Source: Sphaerospermopsis torques-reginae ITEP-024 (GTDB lineage: Bacteria; Cyanobacteriota; Cyanobacteriia; Cyanobacteriales; Nostocaceae). Taken from it: a stretch of 64,000 nucleotides of DNA. Both the position numbers and the translations under genes were made by a program. Where the stretch lies: contig NZ_CP080598.1 of NCBI RefSeq assembly GCF_019598945.1, forward strand, positions 4,836,001-4,900,000, given 5' to 3'. The notes beneath the pieces were generated by a model. That model did no database searches and had not been told where the DNA came from. It was given only the letters and a program-made list of their open reading frames with translations. Positions 17,254 through 28,698 of this stretch are shown here, piece after piece; position 1 is the first letter of the stretch; each line of letters opens with the position of its first letter.

Positions 17254-19433
17254 ATATTCTTACAAATCGTGTAAAAATCACTTTTCATATTGATGCTATC
17301 AAACAAGATTTTGCATTTATTAGATTCAAACGAGACTACGATGGAAAGTGGTGGGGTGCAGAAGAAATAGATCGTATTATTGGTGATGATTATCAAGCCA
17401 TGTCCGTTGGCTATGCTACATTTGCTTATGCTATGTTTGAAAGAAAATCAAACAATATTTATCAGTTGGAAAATAGACTAAATAATAATTCTAAATTTAC
17501 CAAAGTAGTAGCAATTGAGGTACAACCAGAAGCAATTTATAGCGGAAATAATGAATGTATATGTGAAGTGAGTCTGGCACGCTTATTAATTAATTCTTTA
17601 GGTTCATCACGTTCAAAACATAAGCATCTTCATTTCTCTAATCTTACTGGATCATTACTTAGAGTTCCCTTATTTACAGAGAGACTTTTGAAATCAATTG
17701 CAGTAGCTGAAATTAGTATTGATCGTATTCCTGCGGAACAAGATGAGTTTTTATTAAATGTTAGTTTTGCTAACTATAGAAAAAAAGGAGTAATTTTAAA
17801 CGAATATAAAGGTGAGGAACTAGCAAAAATTTTGAAAAGACCAGAATATATTATTTATGATGGTACAAACCCACCGTCTCTAAAAAGGTGGCTTCCTTCT
17901 TCTCCTAAAGAAAAATCAGATCCGAACAAATCTTATATCCAATGTCGTGAAAAAGGCACGAAACGTCATGTTGATTTTCTGAGTTTTCGTAGTCGTAGAG
18001 ATTTTGACGGTAGCCCTGCGGGTATTTTACACAATGTAATGAATAACATTGAAAAGAACCTATCGAAATACATGACTGTTGAATTTTGTAGTCGTGAAAT
18101 AGATATTGATATCCCACTCGATACAAGATTAATGAATGATTCTGAAAAAATTAAGGAATTACTTGATGGGGAGAGAATACATATAATAGATAAAGTTGAT
18201 AGTGAAGAATCTCATGAATTAGTAGCTCAGTTAAAACAGTTTTTATATCCTTGTTATATCACTGATGAAAAGTTGATTACAGATTCTCGGAAAATAGAGA
18301 AAAAACCCGCTTTAAATTTGAGAATTATTCATGATGAGTCTTATTACCAAGAAAATAAACTCACAGATCAATATAAAAAATCTGATCATCAAATACAACG
18401 TCAAAATATTACCCTAGAATCCTATAGACAATCAGATGAAAAAGGATGGAAAAATATTGTCAAAACAAGTATTAAAGAATTACTTATCAAACGTGATCTT
18501 CGTGCTGAAAAAATAACTTTGTTTGATTGGTGTAAACTCAACACCACAGGAGATTGGACTTTTGCGGCTTGGGATCAAGAAGAAAATGAGGCACAAAGTC
18601 ATGTTGTGTTTATGAAAATTAAACCAAATGGAGAGTTTACATTTCATACAAAAGAAAAGATTAGTCTATGGAACTGGCAGGAATTTGAAAAATATAAACA
18701 ATTTATGATAGATAGCAATTCTGCAGAGAACAAGAAAATTAGGAATTTGGAAGGATTAGTTATCTCTGATACTGGTGAAATCAATCAGATATTTAGAACT
18801 GATGAAATTTCTCTTCCTAATCTTCCTGAAATTGCACAAATTCTGGATGAATTGGAAAGTGAACTTCTTGAAAATCAACGTACTGCAAATGATTTAGCTG
18901 ATATAGTGGAGGAGTTTTTACAAGTATCATCTGAACTTGATCAGGAAAAGTTTAATCTATTTTCAGAAGAACTCAGGGAAAGAGGAAGTGAAACTATATC
19001 AAAAGCATATTTATATTCTTTAATTGGCCAATATTTAGGAACAAAAAGGAAACAGAAAGATAAAGAAATTAATGTTAGTATCACCAAAGAAGCTATTAGT
19101 TTTAGGGATTACCTTTTAGAAAAGCATCAAATTAGGTTAAAGTTTCCCCAAGATAATCAAACTAAAGATGATTTATTTGATCCTTATTTTAATATTAAAT
19201 ATTTTGAACAAACTGAAAACCTGGCTTATTATTGTGTTGGTAGCAGAAAAGAACAGTTACAATTTTCCTTTAAAGATGCTTGTCATCTGCGCCAAATAGT
19301 AGCAGTAAATGGATCAAAGTTAATATTCAAAGAACTACTACCAACTATGGATGTTGACTTTGTTCGTACTGGACAAAGTACAGTTATTCCTTTCCCATTT
19401 AAGTATATTCGGGAAGATCTCAATCTTAGGTAA
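17250..19433 (+). CDS. DdmE-like, Argonaute-related partner of the helicase-nuclease
   Basis: This 727-residue protein starts within the stop of the helicase gene (ATGA overlap), after AAGGAG. No simple family motif stands out. A central-to-C-terminal stretch (about 355-470: LNLRIIHDESYY, QIQRQNITLESY, SIKELLIKRDL, HVVFMKIKPNGEFTF) has the strand and spacing feel of a MID-PIWI core. I cannot place a DEDX catalytic tetrad, so it would be an inactive Argonaute. DdmE is a catalytically inactive, DNA-guided Argonaute of similar size encoded after ddmD, so I infer this role from context, length and these weak similarities. An unrelated partner protein remains possible. Confidence 0.55.
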   Translation: MNILTNRVKITFHIDAIKQDFAFIRFKRDYDGKWWGAEEIDRIIGDDYQAMSVGYATFAYAMFERKSNNIYQLENRLNNNSKFTKVVAIEVQPEAIYSGNNECICEVSLARLLINSLGSSRSKHKHLHFSNLTGSLLRVPLFTERLLKSIAVAEISIDRIPAEQDEFLLNVSFANYRKKGVILNEYKGEELAKILKRPEYIIYDGTNPPSLKRWLPSSPKEKSDPNKSYIQCREKGTKRHVDFLSFRSRRDFDGSPAGILHNVMNNIEKNLSKYMTVEFCSREIDIDIPLDTRLMNDSEKIKELLDGERIHIIDKVDSEESHELVAQLKQFLYPCYITDEKLITDSRKIEKKPALNLRIIHDESYYQENKLTDQYKKSDHQIQRQNITLESYRQSDEKGWKNIVKTSIKELLIKRDLRAEKITLFDWCKLNTTGDWTFAAWDQEENEAQSHVVFMKIKPNGEFTFHTKEKISLWNWQEFEKYKQFMIDSNSAENKKIRNLEGLVISDTGEINQIFRTDEISLPNLPEIAQILDELESELLENQRTANDLADIVEEFLQVSSELDQEKFNLFSEELRERGSETISKAYLYSLIGQYLGTKRKQKDKEINVSITKEAISFRDYLLEKHQIRLKFPQDNQTKDDLFDPYFNIKYFEQTENLAYYCVGSRKEQLQFSFKDACHLRQIVAVNGSKLIFKELLPTMDVDFVRTGQSTVIPFPFKYIREDLNLR

Positions 19434-19484
19434 GGTAAATAACTAGGATAATGGTTAGTTGATAGAAGATTAAATATCTAATGC

Positions 19485-19526
19485 TATCCTGAAAATCCTA
19501 TAATCCTGGACATCCTGATTCAGACA
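19485..19526 (+). repeat. Dispersed ATCCTGAAAATCC-type repeat
   Basis: One copy of the family, followed by TATCTGCGTTTATCTGC as at 9600. It lies at the right edge of the DdmDE-like island, before fabG. Confidence 0.85.
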
Positions 19527-19633
19527 ACTTTATCTGCGTTTATCTGCATTAAATTACTTTTTGACCTATTAACCTCAACGGCTGAGAATCGGAAACTAAA
19601 TACTTAAATCATCCCCAAATCACCATAAAATAA

Positions 19634-20404
<771 letters not shown>

Positions 20405-20406
20405 AG

Positions 20407-20556
<150 letters not shown>

Positions 20557-20561
20557 TGTAA

Positions 20562-21644
20562 TTACGAATTACCATGTATTCTTTGTAAAACCGTAGCACC
20601 CAACAGCAGAACAATACTAGCAGCAGAAGCCAGGATCACGGGTAAAGTCATACCTTGTACCGTCATAGCCAGTACATTAAAAAACAAGGTGACAGACCAC
20701 AAAGTAAAAGCCGCCCGACGTTGGGAAAAACCCCAGGCCAGCAAGCGGTGATGTAGGTGATCCTTACCGGGTGTACTCAAAGGGTTTTTGCCGGCTAAAA
20801 GTCGCCTAATAAAAACCTGAGTAGTATCTAAAACTGGCAACATCAAAAATAAAACCGTTGGTATCAGGGCAAAAACTGTACTTTGTTGCAACTTGCCTAA
20901 AATGCTAGTGGCAGCTAAAACATAACCGAAAAAATACGCCCCCGCATCACCCATAATGATCCGTGAAGGATGAAAATTGTGGCGTAAAAAGCCCAGTGCA
21001 GCACCACCCAAAGCAGCTAATACCAGGGTTGCTGCTGCTCGATTATCAAACTGAGCAGAAACTCCCAACAAACTCATTGCTGTAATAAAACTGATGCCAC
21101 CGGCTAAACCATCCATCCCATCCATCAAGTTAATAGCATTGGTAATACCCACTACCCATAAAACTGTTAAAGCCATTGATAGCAAAGAGTCAATAGGAGT
21201 ACCAAAAGTAACTTTCACACTGATACCATTAGCCACTAACAAAAGGGCTGTGATCATTTGCGCCCACAAACGCACAGAAGGAGGTAAGCAAAATTGATCA
21301 TCAATAAAGCCAACCAAGACGAGAATAGAACCTCCTAACAAAATTGTGAGTACCTGAGCCAATACGCCTTGAAGTTCAATGGGTCGTAGCAGACTAGCAA
21401 CGACCACAGCCGCAATAACGCCAGCATAGATAGCCAAACCTCCCGCATTAGGTAAAGGTTCTCGGTTAAGTCGTCGGGCGTTTGGTTGATCAGCCCAACC
21501 TACCCGCAAAGCAAATTGACGGATAGTCGGAATTAAACGCCATGTAACCAGCCAAGCCAAAATAAAAGTAAATACTACCGCCAACCAGCCGGAGCCGCTA
21601 GGGTTAGCAATGCCAAGGGATTTAAGGGAGTTGTCTAAATTCAT
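20562..21644 (-). CDS. MraY/WecA-family polyprenyl-phosphate sugar-1-phosphate transferase
   Basis: The product has about 360 residues with roughly ten membrane segments. Family signatures are FIDDQ, NAINLMDGMDGLAGG, MGDAGAYFFGY and the cytoplasmic HLHHRL loop. The HxHH loop and absence of MraY-specific features favour the WecA/TagO branch, which moves a HexNAc-1-phosphate to undecaprenyl phosphate for surface polysaccharide. I start at ATG 21644; a TTG at 21656 is possible but has no ribosome binding site. No other glycan gene is adjacent. Confidence 0.85.
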   Translation of the reverse strand: MNLDNSLKSLGIANPSGSGWLAVVFTFILAWLVTWRLIPTIRQFALRVGWADQPNARRLNREPLPNAGGLAIYAGVIAAVVVASLLRPIELQGVLAQVLTILLGGSILVLVGFIDDQFCLPPSVRLWAQMITALLLVANGISVKVTFGTPIDSLLSMALTVLWVVGITNAINLMDGMDGLAGGISFITAMSLLGVSAQFDNRAAATLVLAALGGAALGFLRHNFHPSRIIMGDAGAYFFGYVLAATSILGKLQQSTVFALIPTVLFLMLPVLDTTQVFIRRLLAGKNPLSTPGKDHLHHRLLAWGFSQRRAAFTLWSVTLFFNVLAMTVQGMTLPVILASAASIVLLLGATVLQRIHGNS

Positions 21645-21743
21645 CTCCCGATACAATCATTAGTGCTAATGTCCAAAATAAGTATCACCTGTAATCTTAA
21701 TCAATTTTTTATTGTTATTTGTTAAATTCAATAGTTGGAATAG

Positions 21744-23473
<1,730 letters not shown>

Positions 23474-23523
23474 TTACCACTTTCTCAAATCAATCGCCAT
23501 CAGTAAATTTTAATTTTTTTTAC

Positions 23524-23555
23524 AGTTTGTCTTTACCAAAAGACAAACTTTTTTT
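23524..23555 (+). terminator. Rho-independent terminator of groL
   Basis: A perfect 11-bp stem AGTTTGTCTTT/AAAGACAAACT with a 4-base loop is followed by TTTTTT. Confidence 0.92.
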
Positions 23556-23875
23556 GTCAAAATTTAGGAATTTGGCTGTGAATTTAGATCCTATGTCTTA
23601 TTTACCAGCAATCTGCTATAAATTAGTAAATTATGTAAATTATCGTCAGCATTCAGCCGTCGGTTTCCATCGGTTTCCATCAGCAAGAGCAGGTTATTTT
23701 CCTGTAAGGGCGAAGCATTCGGGCGATAAATTATCAATTTTTATCACAGGTTATTTTCCGAATGCTTCGCCCCTACTTCGCCCCTACTTCGCCCCTACTT
23801 CGCACCTACGACTCCTGACTCCTAGCCCTTGACAAAAAAACTTTTTCAGCAAGATAAATATTAAGGTGAGATTTA
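23556..23875. repeat. Intergenic repeats with GAAGCATTCGGGCG inverted copies
   Basis: The word GCGAAGCATTCGGGCGA at about 23710 has its complement CCGAATGCTTCGCCCC at about 23758, giving a long hairpin. A CTTCGCCCCTA tandem array follows at 23765-23815. The same inverted pair recurs at 43133-43195. A 101-codon ORF here is judged spurious. Confidence 0.7.
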
Positions 23876-25045
23876 ATGCCTAAAAAACATCTTCGGCTAC
23901 CCAAACTCATAAATAAAGTCATCAACCAAGAAAAAGTAAACAAGCCATTTGACCAAACATACTATCATGAACCAGGAACTGTTCCAGGTACAATCATCAT
24001 TGATGAAAATGCTGAACAACCAAATATTTTCTTAGTTGACTATAACCAAACTAGCCTCACTCAAAAACAAATAAAATATCCAGAAGAATGCAGCAATTAC
24101 TTGGATACAGAATCTGTTTCTTGGGTAGATGTACAAGGTTTAGGCAACAAAGAGATTATTCACCGTTTGGGGCAAACTTTTGATTTACATCCTCTGATTT
24201 TAGAAGATGTTTTCAATATGGGGGAACGCCCAAAAATCGAGGATTATGAAGACCAATTAGTGATTATTGCTCGTATGGTTGTGCCTAATCCCAATCATGG
24301 TAGTTTTTATAGTGAACAAGTCAGCTTAGTTTTAGGTAGACATTATTTATTGACAATTCAAGAAGAACCTGAGCATGATTGTTTTGATAGTGTGAGGATG
24401 AGAATTGACAGAGGTAAAGGAATTATTCGCCGACAAGGAAGTGATTATTTAGCCTATTCTTTGTTAGATGCAATTATTGATGGATTTTTTCCTGTTTTAG
24501 AATTGTATGGAGAACGCATTGCCGAATTAGAAGAAGAGGTAATAGTTAGTCCAAATCCCCAAACACTAAAACAAATATATCAAATTAGGCGAGAATTATT
24601 ACAACTACGAAGAGCTATTTGGCCACAAAGAGATGCGATTAATTCTTTGATTCGTGATAGTAGTAAATTAATTAGTGAGGAGGTGAGAATTTATTTGAGA
24701 GATTGTTATGATCATGCGGTACAAGTTATGGATATGGTGGAAACTTACCGAGAATTGGCATCGGGATTAATGGATGTCTATCTGTCAGCGGTTAGTAATA
24801 AAATGAATGAAATCATGAAATTACTCACTGTTGTTTCATCAATTTTTATCCCTTTAACTTTTGTGGCGGGAATATATGGAATGAATTTCAATACCGAAAA
24901 ATCACCATATAATATGCCGGAATTAAATTGGTATTGGGGTTATCCGCTATGCTTGGGATTAATGGCAGTAATTGCTGGTGGGTTAATTTTCTTTTTTTGG
25001 AGACGGGGTTGGCTTGACAATTCATTTAAAATCAACCGAAAATAA
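23876..25045 (+). CDS. corA: CorA-type magnesium/cobalt channel
   Basis: This 389-residue protein has a long cytoplasmic funnel domain and two C-terminal membrane helices (about 317-334 and 356-375). The pore signature YGMNF lies at 334-338, at the end of the first helix. The short positive tail WRRGW is typical. CorA forms a pentameric Mg2+ channel in the plasma membrane. The gene downstream follows after 36 bases and may be co-transcribed. Confidence 0.94.
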   Translation: MPKKHLRLPKLINKVINQEKVNKPFDQTYYHEPGTVPGTIIIDENAEQPNIFLVDYNQTSLTQKQIKYPEECSNYLDTESVSWVDVQGLGNKEIIHRLGQTFDLHPLILEDVFNMGERPKIEDYEDQLVIIARMVVPNPNHGSFYSEQVSLVLGRHYLLTIQEEPEHDCFDSVRMRIDRGKGIIRRQGSDYLAYSLLDAIIDGFFPVLELYGERIAELEEEVIVSPNPQTLKQIYQIRRELLQLRRAIWPQRDAINSLIRDSSKLISEEVRIYLRDCYDHAVQVMDMVETYRELASGLMDVYLSAVSNKMNEIMKLLTVVSSIFIPLTFVAGIYGMNFNTEKSPYNMPELNWYWGYPLCLGLMAVIAGGLIFFFWRRGWLDNSFKINRK

Positions 25046-25081
25046 AGTTTCATAATTTTTCAAGGAGTTATTCTTAGGTTT

Positions 25082-25798
25082 ATGGCAGTACAAAGTGGCG
25101 ATCAAAATCTTCTTGTTTTGATGGTTTATATCCTGGGGATATATTACACATTCAATCGCATGATTGAATCTATCGACGATATGGTGGTGTTAAATTTCCA
25201 AAAGAGTGCTGTTGAAGAACAATTGAAAGAACAAAATCTGGATGATAAAATTGGGATTTCTTTTGGTTCAGGAACATATTCTTTGGAGAAATTAAAAGAT
25301 AATTTGAAAGAATTATCAATTAACATTGATAATAAATCAGAAGGTTTAGCTGTATATGTTGACTGGGATAATAGTTCTTGGGTAATTGAACATAGTAAAA
25401 AATCTCGCCGTGTGATTCGCAAATCTCCAGACCTCAGCCGCGACTTAGCAATACCACAAGTTCCTACGATTATTGCTCCTAAGAAAACAATTTCTGAAAG
25501 TGTAACAGCAGAAGATATTTTAAAAAGGGACAAAGAAACAGGAACATATCAACCTGGAGAACCTTTAATTGATATAGTTGCCATGAAAGATCAAAAGCCT
25601 TTTAAGGGTTTGTATAAAGATTTTATGGATGGTAAAAAGAAAGTAGAATTTTCTTTTCAACTGGTATTAAGAATATCTGAGTTGCGTGTGGGGTTAGCTC
25701 CGGGTGTGAATGTTCCTCCTATCTCCATTATCAATTGTCCTTTCACTATCGAGAAACTTCCTTGGACCTATGCTCTACCTTGGAACAAGACACGGTGA
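25082..25798 (+). CDS. Hypothetical protein, N-terminal hydrophobic segment
   Basis: This 238-residue protein has no family I recognise. It opens with a hydrophobic stretch (LLVLMVYILGIYYTF). A charged middle region with a KKSRRVIRK patch follows, and the end is Pro/Trp-rich (LPWTYALPWNKTR). It begins 36 bases after corA on the same strand, so a role linked to CorA is possible but unsupported. Confidence 0.65.
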   Translation: MAVQSGDQNLLVLMVYILGIYYTFNRMIESIDDMVVLNFQKSAVEEQLKEQNLDDKIGISFGSGTYSLEKLKDNLKELSINIDNKSEGLAVYVDWDNSSWVIEHSKKSRRVIRKSPDLSRDLAIPQVPTIIAPKKTISESVTAEDILKRDKETGTYQPGEPLIDIVAMKDQKPFKGLYKDFMDGKKKVEFSFQLVLRISELRVGLAPGVNVPPISIINCPFTIEKLPWTYALPWNKTR

Positions 25799-26021
25799 TG
25801 AAGATGAGGAAATGGGGAAAAAATTCTTTACGTAGGCATTCAGCCGTCAGCTATCGGCAAAACTCACAAAAAACACAAATCTCAGCCTGTAAATTTCTCT
25901 GCTTAAAGCCTATGTAATCTAGTAAAATTCTGATTTTATTAGCAGCTAGTCTACTTACATCTGAAAGCTGATTAGTGATTACTGATTACTGATAGCCGAA
26001 TACTTACTTCTTTACCTACTC

Positions 26022-26051
26022 CCTGTTCCCTGTTCCCTGTTCCCTATTCCT
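26022..26051. repeat. Heptamer array (TTCCCTG units)
   Basis: A short TTCCCTG array lies about 50 bases upstream of rnpB. The preceding 25799-26020 shows only AT-rich sequence and a few GATTACT units. Confidence 0.8.
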
Positions 26052-26099
26052 TGATAACTGAATAACACAGAACGGGCGATTAAAGCTTAAACTAGATAT

Positions 26100-26530
26100 G
26101 GGAGAGAGTAGGCGCAGGTGGTTGCGGATCAGTCATTAAGATTGGTTTGAGGAAAGTCCGGACTCCCGAAAGACCAAACTTGCTGGATAACGTCCAGTGC
26201 GAGCGATCGTGAGGATAGTGCCACAGAAAGATACCGCCAACCAATTTTAGATTGTAGATTTTAGATTTTGGATTGAATTGAAAATCTAAAATCCAAAGTC
26301 CAAAATCCAAAATTAGTTGGTAAGGGTGCAAAGGTGCGGTAAGAGCGCACCAGCAACGTCGAGAGGCGTTGGCTCGGTAAACCCCGGTTGGGAGCAAGGC
26401 CGGAGGAACTACGGTTGGTCTTTTACCAGTTCCGGGAAATGAGCGCCGCTAGAGGTGTTTGGTAACAAACATCCCAGATAGATAACCACCCTCGCAAGAG
26501 AACAGAATCCGGCTTATGTCCTACTCTCTC
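26100..26530 (+). ncRNA. rnpB: RNase P RNA
   Basis: This is the catalytic RNA for tRNA 5' maturation. The P1 helix pairs GGGAGAGAGTAGG at the start with CCTACTCTCTC at the end. Conserved cores are visible: GAGGAAAGTCCGG (P4/J3-4 side), GGTAAACCCC, and near the end AGAACAGAATCCGGCTTATG. The P12 arm is enlarged by a heptamer array (26243-26316) flanked by CCAA and TTGG. A T-run (TTTTTTT) follows the 3' end. Confidence 0.96.
26243..26316 (+). repeat. Self-complementary heptamer array inside rnpB (P12 arm)
   Basis: The left half has ATTTTAGATT/TTGGATT words and the right half has AATCTAAAATCC/AAAATCCAAA words, so the array folds on itself into a long extension of P12. Confidence 0.85.
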
Positions 26531-26722
26531 TTTTTTTAGTCATTAAGTATTGGTTATTAGTCATTAGTTATTAATGATTTAAGTACATGGGTGAGAAAAA
26601 ACCAACCCAAGTACAAAAAAGTAAATTCGCCCAAACCCTCTTGCCTCTTGCCTCTTGCCTGTCATAACGACAATTTTTAACGCCGATCTACTTAGTTACA
26701 CATATTTACTATCTTTTTTTTA

Positions 26723-27448
26723 ATGTCCCGCGTTTATCCTCGCCGTCAACGGCAACTTGAAAGTTTAGTCCAAAAGTTAGGTTTATCACCAGATAGCCCC
26801 ATCAAGTGGCCGTTACTGGACTTGGCGCTAACTCACGCCACTGTTTCCGAGTCGGCAAATTATGAACAGTTGGAATTTGTCGGTGATGCAGTTGTGCGCC
26901 TGGTGGCCGCTGTGGTGTTATGGGAAAATTATCCCGACTGTGCTGTGGGAGATTTTGCGGCTATTCGTTCCGTCTTGGTGAGCGATCGCATTCTCGCCAA
27001 ATTAGCCAGAGAATATGGTTTAGAATTATACTTATTAGTTGCTGGTAGTGCTACTGCTGATCTTGTTGGTCAAGAGTCACGTCTAGCAGATGCTTTTGAA
27101 GCTGTTCTGGGGGCGCTTTACCTCAGCACTCATAATTTAGACCTCATTCGTCCTTGGTTAGATCCTCACTTTCAAGACCTAGCAAGAGAAATTCGCCTTG
27201 ATCCGGCTAGATTAAACTATAAAGCGGCTCTACAAGAATGGACACAGGCACAATTTAAAGTTTTACCAGAGTACCGAGTTGTAGAAGTTAATCAACCCCA
27301 CCGTAATCATGAACGTTTTGTAGCTGAAGTTTGGTTACATGAGAAAATGTTAGGACAAGGTAAGGGACGCTCTATTAAAGCTGCTGAACAAGCTGCGGCT
27401 AAAGTAGCTTATTTAGCAATTACTGAAGAGGTGACAGGTGACAGGTGA
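26723..27448 (+). CDS. rnc: Ribonuclease III
   Basis: This 241-residue double-strand RNA endonuclease has the RNase III signature YEQLEFVGDAVV (about 45-56) and the second catalytic block ADAFEAVLGALYL. A C-terminal double-strand RNA-binding domain runs from about 160 to 235 (NYKAALQEW ... GRSIKAAEQAAAKVA). The final residues VTGDR and the TGA are coded by AGGTGAC heptamers, so a repeat array has grown into the 3' end. It lies about 190 bases after rnpB; both handle RNA maturation, but a shared transcript is not evident. Confidence 0.95.
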   Translation: MSRVYPRRQRQLESLVQKLGLSPDSPIKWPLLDLALTHATVSESANYEQLEFVGDAVVRLVAAVVLWENYPDCAVGDFAAIRSVLVSDRILAKLAREYGLELYLLVAGSATADLVGQESRLADAFEAVLGALYLSTHNLDLIRPWLDPHFQDLAREIRLDPARLNYKAALQEWTQAQFKVLPEYRVVEVNQPHRNHERFVAEVWLHEKMLGQGKGRSIKAAEQAAAKVAYLAITEEVTGDR

Positions 27449-27471
27449 CAGGTGACTGGTGACTGGTGACA
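27427..27471. repeat. Heptamer array overlapping the 3' end of rnc
   Basis: AGGTGAC and TGGTGAC units run from within the last codons of rnc into the spacer. Confidence 0.9.
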
Positions 27472-27699
27472 GTAAAGAGAGTTAGTAGAAATTCTGAGTG
27501 CGTTAACTACATTCCTTAACCAAGGTGGTAAATCTATCAAAATCAGTGAAGCTATCAGCAATCTGTAAAATTTAGTAAAATTTAGTAAATTTTAATTCAA
27601 AATTAACAATTGACCACAGTAATCACGCTGGTTTTATGTGTAGATTAAAGTTGGTTAGGAATAATGTGGAAAACTACCTGAATTTATTAACAAAAACTT

Positions 27700-28479
27700 A
27701 TGACATCCAACTCCCCAAACCCAAACGCCTCCGCAAATATCACATCTCTCACTGAGTTTGTAAAACTCAACTCTCCAGCTATATTTATCACTGATGCTCA
27801 TCCAGACTTGGTGAAAGAAATACAGCAACTCCTGAAAATAGAAGCAGATGGAAAAGTCGGACCAATCACCAAACAAGCATTTTCTGAATTTAAAGCACTA
27901 CAACAATTAGAATATCCCTTGGGTTTAGGAGTCAGCACCGCCAAAGAATTACTGGAACTAAAAGATAAAGAAGAAACAGCAGGAGACAAAGAAGAAACTA
28001 ATACCTCAGAAATCAAAGTTAATACCAATGCCGGATCACGTACAGGCGCAACTATGAAACTTCCTGGAGGTGAAATAGTCTATGCCAACCAATATATTGT
28101 TGAGGGTGTTCCTTTAACCTGGGGTGAAGTTACCAAAAATTGTACTCGTGTTCCTACCAGTTCTGAATATGTAGCAAATGCAATTAAAGTCGCAAGAACT
28201 TGGGGACCAGTGAGAGAAAAATTTGGCTCACCAATTAGTATTACATCTGGTTATCGTCCACCCGCTGTCAATAGAGCAGTTGGAGGCGCTCGTAATAGTC
28301 AGCATCTCTATTTCCGAGCCATAGATATGATCCCAATGAACGGAGATTTTAGAAAACTTTGGGATGTGCTAAAAGCTTCTCAATTTTCCGGTTTGGGAGA
28401 TGCTGTTTTTATGGGTAGAAATAAGGGATTTTTCCATGCTGACATCAGACCAGGTGGCAGAGTTATTTTTCCTTATTAA
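27700..28479 (+). CDS. Peptidase M15A-type domain protein with peptidoglycan-binding-like N-terminus
   Basis: This 259-residue protein has an N-terminal helical region (about 38-85, LVKEIQQLLKIEADGKVGPITKQAFSEF) that resembles the peptidoglycan-binding domain 1 fold. The C-terminal M15A-like domain has SGYRPPAVNRAVGGA, NSQHLYFRAIDM and FFHADIR, where H and D residues would bind zinc. These enzymes cut peptide cross-links in murein. In the standard SxHxxGxAxD motif a Gly is replaced (SQHLYFRAID), so substrate binding may differ. No signal peptide is visible. Confidence 0.75.
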   Translation: MTSNSPNPNASANITSLTEFVKLNSPAIFITDAHPDLVKEIQQLLKIEADGKVGPITKQAFSEFKALQQLEYPLGLGVSTAKELLELKDKEETAGDKEETNTSEIKVNTNAGSRTGATMKLPGGEIVYANQYIVEGVPLTWGEVTKNCTRVPTSSEYVANAIKVARTWGPVREKFGSPISITSGYRPPAVNRAVGGARNSQHLYFRAIDMIPMNGDFRKLWDVLKASQFSGLGDAVFMGRNKGFFHADIRPGGRVIFPY

Positions 28480-28525
28480 TATCGTTTTCAGTTGAATCCT
28501 GTAGGGGTTTAGCATTCCTCATTGG

Positions 28526-28622
28526 TGTCAACTTAGGCTACAAATAGCTTCTTTGTTTAGCTTCCCAACCCGCCCGAAACTTACGTTCCCAGTCGGGCTA
28601 TGGGTTTTACGTTAAGTTGACA
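28526..28622. mobile_element. MITE-like element, 97 bp, TGTCAACTTA ends
   Basis: Inverted ends TGTCAACTTA and TAAGTTGACA bound a 97-base element that interrupts an AGGGGTTTAGCATTGCT-type hairpin repeat, whose halves flank it (about 28502 and 28665). The left end of a second copy (GGCATCAACTTAGG, then TTTGTTTAGCTTCC) starts near 63932 and runs off the window. Confidence 0.55.
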
Positions 28623-28698
28623 CTAATAAGCATTGCTACACCCCTACTTATCTCCTAATATTCTGCCCACTTTCTATTTTACATTTAATTATGTTGAT

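Noticed and set aside
23527-23832. 101-codon ORF after groL
   Set aside because: It starts inside the groL terminator and runs through hairpin and tandem repeats; no domain is visible.
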